Below, piece after piece: positions 57,343-64,000 of a DNA stretch of 64,000 bases. The stretch lies in contig BCIJ01000006.1 in the NCBI GenBank assembly GCA_001599935.1, positions 186,001-250,000 of the forward strand, given 5' to 3'. Every line of letters starts with the position of its first letter. Within the stretch, counting starts at the first letter, position 1. The DNA is from Holtermannia corniformis. Taxonomy: Eukaryota; Basidiomycota; Tremellomycetes; Holtermanniales. Below the pieces are notes generated by a model that searched no databases, was not told where the DNA came from, and worked only from the letters and a program-made list of their open reading frames with translations. Made by a program: the position numbers and the translations under genes.

Positions 57343-57646
57343 GATGGAGACGGATGATGAGGGACGGTGAGACTTTCTTGACGCTCACTGCAAAGCGCTG
57401 CCCGTGTCAGAGTCTACAGTGATGCTTTGTGGTTGACAGCTGGCGAGTGGGAACCAAACAGACTGTCGGTAACCCCCGTGATCTCGGCGCGTCGGCGTTT
57501 CGGCGTTTCGGTTCGGCACTGACCGCCAACCCCTCCTTTGTCGCGTGTCTGCCGAGTCGGCATCGTCGCCCGATCATGTCCGATCGGAGATCACCACGTT
57601 CATCCAGCTCTCTCGTAGATACATAGGCCCACCACCAACACCACCC
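57343..57646. promoter_or_regulatory. Divergent promoter of roadblock gene and hydroxyacid dehydrogenase
   Basis: 304 bp between divergent starts, with GGCGTTTCGGCGTTTCGG (two GGCGTTTC units near 57494-57511). No known factor site assigned. Confidence 0.35.
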
Positions 57647-58855
57647 ATGACCCAGACGATCCCACAGCGCCAACTTGTACCGGCTGTAGATGCGACCGTG
57701 TACCTGCCATCGCCTTTCCATGTCAAGGTGTGTGCGCGTGATCATCGGACGCAGTGGACGAGCTCATGTGGAGTCGTCAACAGGCAGAAGCATATGCTGC
57801 AACGCGCTTCAAGCGCGTCATCAGAGTCGGCGATGACAAGAGCTTGACAGGTGGAACAAAGGGCGAGCAATGGACCGAGGACGAATGTCTCGCCGCTGCC
57901 GATGGGGTCCGTACGTTCACCGCGACCTGCCAATACGAGTCATAGTGCTGACGCGCCCCCTTTCCAGTGTGCCGGATCGGCAAGATGACTGCAGAACGCA
58001 TCGCCAAGGCTCCACGCCTGCTCCACATCTCGCGTAACGGCGCAGGGTACGATACAATCCACCTGCCATCCTGCCAATCGCGTGGCATCGTCGTCACAAA
58101 CTGTCCCGGAGGGAACGCCTCTGCCGTGGCAGAACTCGCCGTAGGCCTCATGCTGGCGCTACAACGACGCATCGTCGAAGCGGATCGCAAAGTCCGGCGC
58201 GGCGAGCGCTTGACGTCGATCGAGATGTTGGCGCCAGGACTGCGCGGCGCGCACGTAGGCTTGGTCGGTATGGGCAGTATCGCTTGGGAGACGGCAAAGA
58301 TCCTGTACTACGCTTTCGGATGCCGGATCTCGGTTCTGTCACCGACTTCACCAGTCACACGCTGGACAGAACAGGATCCACAGGGGCTGCAGCCGATTCC
58401 GCACGCGCGCGTCAACTCGCTCACAGAACTGCTACCGGCCATCGACATCCTCTCCCTCCACTGCCCCTCGACGCCTCAAACACTCGACATGATCTCGACA
58501 GCCCAATTCAACGCCATGAAATCTTCCGCAATCGTCATCAACACTGCTCGCGGCGGGATGATCGATGAGCACGCGCTAGAGCACGCGCTGAGGAACGGCG
58601 TGATTGCCGGTGCGGGCTTGGACGTCTGGAAATCAGAACCACCTAACAAAGAGAGCATTGGTGGGCTGGCAGAGCTCGATAACTTGATCATTCAGCCGCA
58701 TCTGTGAGTTTTGTCAGCTGTGTCAGCGTGATACTGATGCTGCGTGTCCCAGTGGAGGCTCGACAGACTCGGCGACGCTAAACGGCTGCAACCAAGCCGT
58801 AGACCAGCTCGCAGATTACCTAGACGGCAAAGGTGCTCGCAACCGCGTTGCATAA
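57647..58855 (+). CDS. D-isomer-specific 2-hydroxyacid dehydrogenase
   Basis: NAD(P)-dependent reductase of 2-oxo acids. ATG 57647: MTQTIPQRQLVPAVDATVYL; after introns AYAATRFKRVIRVGDD, VLCRIGKMTAERIAKAPRLL, HISRNGAGYDTIHL, SRGIVVTNCPGGNASAVAEL, AVGLMLALQRRIVEADRKVR, GLRGAHVGLVGMGSIAWETA (dinucleotide loop, GxGxxA variant), DILSLHCPSTPQTLDMIS, INTARGGMIDEHAL (substrate Arg), AGAGLDVWKSEPP (Glu) and IIQPHLGGSTDSA (His). The R-E-H catalytic set is intact. The last intron splits the HL-GG motif. Substrate (3-phosphoglycerate, glyoxylate or another) cannot be told. TAA 58853-58855, about 340 aa. Confidence 0.93.
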
Positions 58856-59115
58856 TCGTCACCGTGATCAATAGGTCAGTCACTCACCCTGTTTACCATC
58901 CAGTGCTTATGCCCCAATAGAACATGGAGAGGCCCCGCAAAGCATAGACGTGATGCACAGTGTCATATTTTAATCACGCCGTGGTCGCGATGTCCGATCC
59001 GAAACAATGACCCATGGCGATGCCTTGACCGACTGCGTTTCTCACGCCAACCCCACCAATCCTGACCACCAACTCTTACCCATATCCACATTCGCATCCA
59101 TCAATTGTCGTAATC

Positions 59116-61022
59116 ATGCGCTCAACATTGCATGCTGACTCAACGTTGCATGCTGATATACTTGGTTTGAGCGTCGGGCACGGGCACGCAGTCGATGCCG
59201 GCGCGGGCGAGCCAGTGGCAAAGGAATTTGTGCAAGATATGAGAGGAATGAGCAAGGATGGATACGAGATCGATCAACCGCGCTTCCTTGTTGAGCCGAT
59301 GATCAAGCCGCACTTGGCACATCTGAGCGACAAACGGCCTGTCCAAGGGTACGTTCCGCGTTAGTATTTTGGTTGGGACTGATTTGCGGAATGAAGATAC
59401 TTGCCTGTCACGAAACTCGGTTCGGGAGGACAGGGCGAGGTATACCTCATGAAGGAGATGCAGTATGATGCAGTCGAGGAGCGCTGGCGCGTTCAAGGGG
59501 AAATGGTGGCCGTCAAGTGTGTTTCCTTCCTCGTCTTTGATCGAATGCATACGCACCCACGGCGCTGACAAGACTGCGCCGCAGAATGATGGACCCAAGT
59601 TACCTCTCCGACACCGTCTTTGACGACGACTATCAAGACATGACGCGGAAATACAAGCAAGAGGCAACTTTTCTGCAGCGCTTGCAAGCACACGGCGCGC
59701 AGGCACCTGGGCATTTCGTGAGTGTCAGACCTGAGCGCCGATGGATTCACAGACTGACGATTGGCCAGCCGCGCGTATCGGATGAGCCGTTCGGTACGCT
59801 CAGCCCGCTCTCGCGTTGCTATCGCAAGCCGGTGTACAAGAACCGCACACTGTGCTTTCTAGTCATGGAGTATTGTGCGGGTGGAGATATGTTTGCTGTC
59901 GTGTCAGAGGGCACAAGGATACTGTGTGAGGGTCAAGTGTATGGTGTCTTGAAGTGAGTTGCGTCGTTGAACGCCTATCACGCGCGGCGCTAATGCAGCG
60001 CCTGCAGAGCGTTGATCCACGCCGTCCGCGACATGCACGACGCAGGCATCACGCACAGGGATCTCAAACCTGACAATATCGTTTTTGACAGCAGAGGTTA
60101 CCTCCGCATCATCGACTTTGGGTAGTAAGTAGGCTTGATCGCATATTCACACGGATCACTGATAGGTTCTCAGCGCCGCGGACATCGACACCATGGACGG
60201 TACAGAGATCCTTGGCACGGATGATTGGTACTCGCCGGAGGTCGTCAAGATGGCTATAGAATATCAACGCTCTACCGATATGCTTCGGCGTCACCCATTG
60301 TATCCCGACGATGTTGCAGATTCCAAGCTCAAGGTGGACAAGCGGGTTGACATCTGGGCCATTGGGTGCGTATAACGTCATTAAACCAGGCTTGTGTTAA
60401 TGATGTCAGAGCCATCGGGGTGTGGATATTCCAGCACTATTGGGACGTGGATGCGCAGTGCATTAGGCTTGCGCCCGCCGAGCATGTATTGAGTAATTGG
60501 ATGTCGCCAGCTGGTATGTTCCTGACTGTGCTGCATCTCGCAAGTGCTCACCGCTCATATAGCTGCTCGTGTGTTGAGAGCGGCGTACTGTGACAGCGAC
60601 GAGAGGTGCAGCCTCGATGAGCTCGACGCGCTGATGACCAAGGTGAGGCTGTCCTCATCTGCACTTAGAACTCTCTTACCAATCTATAGTGGAACCACGA
60701 CCTCGAGACCAAAGGTCGCCACCGCCTTCATCCGCCCGGACGTGATTGCCGTATGAATAAGAACCCCAAGCAGGCTTACAGAAACTTTACGGCTGGGCTC
60801 CCAGACTATCAGCCACTACGATTCCGAATCCCTTCGACTTGCTGGACGCCTTCTCCCAGTTCGTCCTTCAGCTCGCTTGGCGAGATCATCAAGACGCCGG
60901 GGCTCGCTCCGACCGAGAACGAGACCGAGACGCATGGTACAAGTACGATGGAGCTCAAGGGCTCGACAGGGATGCTTGAGAGCGCGAACAAGGGGATGTG
61001 CGAACGAGGGCCGTCACGATGA
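59116..61022 (+). CDS. Serine/threonine protein kinase, unassigned subfamily
   Basis: ATG 59116. The N-terminus has a tandem STLHAD repeat. The kinase domain starts after an intron at YLPVTKLGSGGQGEVYLMKE (Gly loop). Then EMVAVKMMDPSYL (ATP lysine), KQEATFLQRLQAHG (helix C Glu), FLVMEYCAGGDMFAV (hinge), MHDAGITHRDLKPDNIVFD (catalytic loop), YLRIIDFGAADID (DFG), LGTDDWYSPEVV (activation end, SPE instead of APE), KVDKRVDIWAIG. All catalytic residues are present, so it should be active. Unusual inserts occur after helix C (PRVSDEPFGTLSPLSRCYRK) and after the SPE (EYQRSTDMLRRHPLYPDDVA). A C-terminal extension rich in Thr/Glu/Ser ends CERGPSR, TGA 61020-61022. I cannot place the subfamily. Confidence 0.88.
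59122..59157 (+). repeat. 18-bp tandem duplication in the kinase N-terminus
   Basis: TCAACATTGCATGCTGAC at 59122-59139 is followed by TCAACGTTGCATGCTGAT at 59140-59157 (two mismatches, both silent), encoding STLHAD twice. Recent in-frame duplication. Confidence 0.9.
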
Positions 61023-61330
61023 TAGCTCTGGCTGGGCTGATAGAAACCATGCATATGTGTGTCAGGAGAGCACAATCCAGTGACATTGGTTCCCGCGCTC
61101 AGCGCGGTGCATCATCACCAGTGTTGGGGAAAGTACCGCGCTTAGGCCGCATCAAGCATGCGGAACACGGAGCCGCTCCGCCACGATGCCGGTGCGCGAT
61201 GCTCATGTTCTTGTACCTGACGCCACGTGTGTAGGGTCCCTGGACCATTCGTCACGATCGGACACAGACTGGTGCTGATCGGACACCGACGCGTGTCCTC
61301 ACTTCAAGTACAATAACCACCACCAACACC
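61023..61330 (+). promoter_or_regulatory. Promoter region of the CFA-like methyltransferase
   Basis: 308 bp without a gene; contains CACGTG at 61224-61229, about 100 bp before the ATG. Nothing else recognised. Confidence 0.35.
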
Positions 61331-62679
61331 ATGGACGCAGCATACAGTCTCCTTGACCAGGGCTACATCCCCGACAGCGTGCTTCGACCTGTGATCCGGC
61401 AGCTCTGTCGGAAGCGGTTGCGCGAGATTGACCATGGTGGGTGAGGGCGATATGATAGAGGCTGCAAGTGGCTGATAGACGCTTGACAGGCTCGGTTGAG
61501 AAGAACCATGCGGCCAAGATGACATTCATCAAGGACTTGCAACAGCGCCCGATTGCGATTGAGCAGGCAAAGGCCAATGAACAGCATTACGAGGTTGGTT
61601 GAATGAACCGAGCTGGGCCGAGGCTCATTCGCATAGGTGCCTACATCTTTCCTGCAACTCTGCCTGGGCCCACGCATGAAGTACTCGTCTTGCTTGTTCC
61701 CAACGCCCAAATCTACATTGGCTGAGGCCGAGGTGGCAATGCTCTCGTCGTATTGCACGGAAGCTCGGCTGGGAATGGGCCTGAACGACGTGGGGTCAGC
61801 AGAGTCGGGTCACGGTGTTGATGGTCAAGGCGGTAAGGGGAAAGAAGGAGAGGGGCTTCGGATCTTGGATTTGGGATGTGGGTGGGGTAGCTTGGGTCTC
61901 TTCCTGGCCGAAGTCAGTGAGCGAGTTAAACTGCGTCGGGACTGCGAGCTAATCATTGTAGCACTATCCGCATGCCGAGATCATAATGCTGTCCAACTCG
62001 CGCACACAAAAGGTATTCATCGAGGGCGCCGCAAAGGACAAGGGGTTCAACAACATCACCGTCATCACGGGCGATGTCAACGAATACGACTTTGAGGAAA
62101 AGGCAAGGTTAGTCAATGGCAACCGCGCGATAGATCTTGCTGACGTTGAGAGGTTCACACATGTCATGTCCATCGAGATGTTCGAGCACATGAAGGCCTA
62201 CTCTGTTCTGTTCCAAAAGGTCGCGAGCTGGCTCCAGCCCGGTGGACGTGTCTTCATCCACGTCTTCTGCCACAAAGACACCCCCTATCACTTTGAAGAG
62301 GATGACGGGTGGATGGCAAAGGTAATCATTTCCAACTATTTCTCTGAGGAGACGTGAATTGACTTATCCCCGCCAGCACTTCTTTACTGGCGGCACAATG
62401 CCCTCGCTTGACCTGTTCACCTACTTTCAATCCGACCTAACCCTCCTGCATTCAACCTACCTAAACGGCACGCACTACGCACGCACCCTGGAAGCCTGGC
62501 TCAAGCTCCAAGACTCGCACTCGAAAGAGGCTCTCAAGATCCTGACAGACGACGCAGGCGAGGAAGGCCGCAAGACATATTATCGTTTCCGCGTCTTCTT
62601 CATGGCTTGTGCCGAGTTCTTCGCTCTTGATGGTGGGGAGACATGGGGTGTCGGTCGGTACTTGTTTGAGAAGAAGTGA
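61331..62679 (+). CDS. Cyclopropane-fatty-acyl-phospholipid synthase-like SAM methyltransferase
   Basis: SAM-dependent enzyme of the CMAS/coclaurine N-methyltransferase-like group. ATG 61331 (MDAAYSLLDQGYIPDSVLRP), then HAAKMTFIKDLQQRPIAIEQ, ANEQHYEVPTSFLQLCLGPR, MKYSSCLFPTPKSTLAEAEV, GLRILDLGCGWGSLGLFLAE (SAM-binding GCGWGS), HYPHAEIIMLSNSRTQKVF, FTHVMSIEMFEHMKAYSVLF (catalytic E/MFEH), FIHVFCHKDTPYHFEE, and HFFTGGTMPSLDLFTYFQSD, NGTHYARTLEAWL, FRVFFMACAEFFALDGGE. The HYxxPxxF and FFxGGxMPS blocks place it closer to plant-type coclaurine N-methyltransferase-like proteins than to bacterial CFA synthase. A low-complexity Gly insert (about 61800-61855) precedes the SAM motif. TGA 62677-62679. 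Substrate unknown. Confidence 0.88.
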
Positions 62680-62935
62680 TCTCCGCACATGCATAGCAAT
62701 GCTATGGCTGGCGCTTCCAGGGCCGGAAAACGATATTACCTGCGCCATTTCATGTTTTACAGGTTGAGGCAGATTGCATGTTTTACTGTAGACACGTGTT
62801 TACCACGTTTCGGCTGCCTTTGGCTTTGGTGCTGCTATGGGCGGGCAAGACGTCGGCAAAGAGAGCTTCAAGACCTCACAGCTGCGTTAGCAAAGGTCAT
62901 CGGAGCTTTGCAGACGCAATCATACTACTGCGCTA

Positions 62936-63933
62936 ATGTCCACTGTCTCAAAAATGGCAATCAGGCTGTTGGCGGTAGCGCTGGTCGCGACCCTTGTGCA
63001 AGCGCACGATCACTGTACGTACTTCAGGCGGCCCGTTCTTGCAGCTCGATGGTGATGGATGACTGATGATTGTATTCGTAGCCAGCAGTACAAGTGATAG
63101 TGAGCACGAAATTCCATTGCATGGCTGGCATCACTGACAAATGTGTCAGCCGACATGGACATGACTGACGGTATGTCCGTCCTTCCATCGACTTTCAAGT
63201 ACCCTGACTAACGTTGCGGCAAGGAACATCGACTTCGGCCATGGACATGGACATGAAGATGTACTTTCACGGCTCGATCGGTTCCGACAGTATGTGTCGA
63301 TCTCGACGACTGATTCGCCACTTGTAATCGCTGACGCTTTATGCAGTCGTCTGGTTTGCATCATGGGTACCCACCTCGGCCGGTGCTGTTGTTGGCACCT
63401 GCATTGGACTTTTCGTACTTGGTCTCTTTGAGCGTTTCCTGGCAGCGTTCAGGCGTGCTACTGAAGACGCCTGGATCACATCGTGCGTTCATGTCGTGTG
63501 GCTTCTACGCACACTGACGTGCGACCGTATAGGACGCGTCGAAAGCTCCTGGCCAGTCGTGAGAACGATCCCAGCCAAGAGGAGTTCGAGCTCGCGACAG
63601 CCACCAATAGTGCCGACAAGATCGACAGTCTTGCACCTGCGTACTTGCCAGAGGCGGTGAGGCGGCGAAGCGATCCAGCCAGGGTTGGCAGGTGGACCCA
63701 GCCATTCATCTGGGCTGTCGACCTTCCCAGAGGTCTGCTGCACGGTCTCCAAGTTACCATCCACTACCTGCTAATGTGAGACCTTCCTCTTACGCGGGCG
63801 AAGAACTGATGTACTCAGGCTTATCGTCATGACGTTCAACATCTGGTTCATCATCTCTGTAGTGGTCGGCGCTGCTGTCGGTGAGACGTTGTTCGGCAGG
63901 ATGGGCTACGGCGAAAATCTGCATCACCACTAG
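62936..63933 (+). CDS. CTR-type high-affinity copper transporter
   Basis: Plasma- or vacuolar-membrane Cu(I) channel that works as a trimer. ATG 62936: MSTVSKMAIRLLAVALVATL then VQAHDH, a predicted signal peptide. A Met-rich ectodomain follows (TDMDMTDG, MDMDMKMYFHG). TM1 is IVWFASWVPTSAGAVVGTCI, GLFVLGLFERFLAAFRRA. A cytosolic loop contains WITSTRRKLLASRENDPSQ. TM2 carries the hallmark MxxxM motif (YLLMLIVMTFNIWF), and TM3 carries GxxxG in VVVGAAVGETLFG. The C-terminus GENLHHH supplies histidines for copper handoff. Exon 1 is 62936-63014. The following splicing is ambiguous: a 6-nt exon CCAGCA (63082-63087) may be used or skipped, both in frame. TAG 63931-63933. Confidence 0.95.
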
Positions 63934-64000
63934 TCAGGACTCAGGACCCGCCCACCAAAATGGATCATGTACCATAGTTACGATGCAATGCTTCATCACG

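Overview
The window is nuclear DNA of a fungus, almost certainly a basidiomycete and probably a yeast-like, Tremellomycetes-type species (the class is my inference). The reasons are compact GC-rich gene packing and introns in nearly every gene. The introns are about 40-60 nt, with GTRNGT donors and CTGAC/CTAAC branch sites just before CAG. The genes are ordinary eukaryotic ones: splicing, ribosome, mediator, replication licensing, nuclear pore, autophagy, heme and glycosylation. No operon, plasmid, CRISPR array or intact transposon is visible. Most proteins are split over many exons, so the CDS spans below run from start codon to stop codon and include introns.

Left part (1-12.2 kb): the 3' end of ALG9, HSE1/STAM (ESCRT-0), HAP5/NF-YC, a BCL7-domain protein, a family 17 glycosyltransferase, NSE3/MAGE of the Smc5-6 complex and an ARO8-type aminotransferase. 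The ARO8 gene appears to need a 2-nt exon. From 12.2 to 20.7 kb the gene density drops. Here lie an intron-containing tRNA-Glu, a G-protein gamma subunit, PRP18, RPS10 and a set of short intronless ORFs. The ORFs at 18.3, 19.0, 19.5 and 20.4 kb (perhaps also 12.5 kb) look like a diverged tandem family of about 90-125 aa with no function that I recognise.

Middle (20.7-45 kb): a DUF1365 protein, RAI1/DXO, a small membrane protein, a lysophospholipid acyltransferase, a mitochondrial coiled-coil protein (DUF1640/CCDC90), MAK16, MED4, SYS1, MCM3, a WDR89-like protein, ferrochelatase with a C-terminal iron-sulfur motif, and the 6.1-kb NUP192 gene. These genes are mostly arranged as divergent pairs sharing 130-320 bp promoters and convergent pairs with 10-150 bp between stop codons.

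Right part (45-64 kb): ATG22, a poorly supported small gene, a large proline-rich protein ending in what looks like an Ulp1/C48-type domain without its catalytic cysteine, the apyrase YND1, a roadblock dynein light chain, a 2-hydroxyacid dehydrogenase, an unassigned protein kinase, a CFA-synthase-like methyltransferase, and a CTR copper transporter.

The most unusual items are the tandem small-ORF family, the apparent Ulp1-like pseudoprotease, and the very small exons (2 nt in ARO8, an optional 6 nt in CTR, a bare ATG in the roadblock gene). All functional calls rest on motif recognition by eye. No database search was run.
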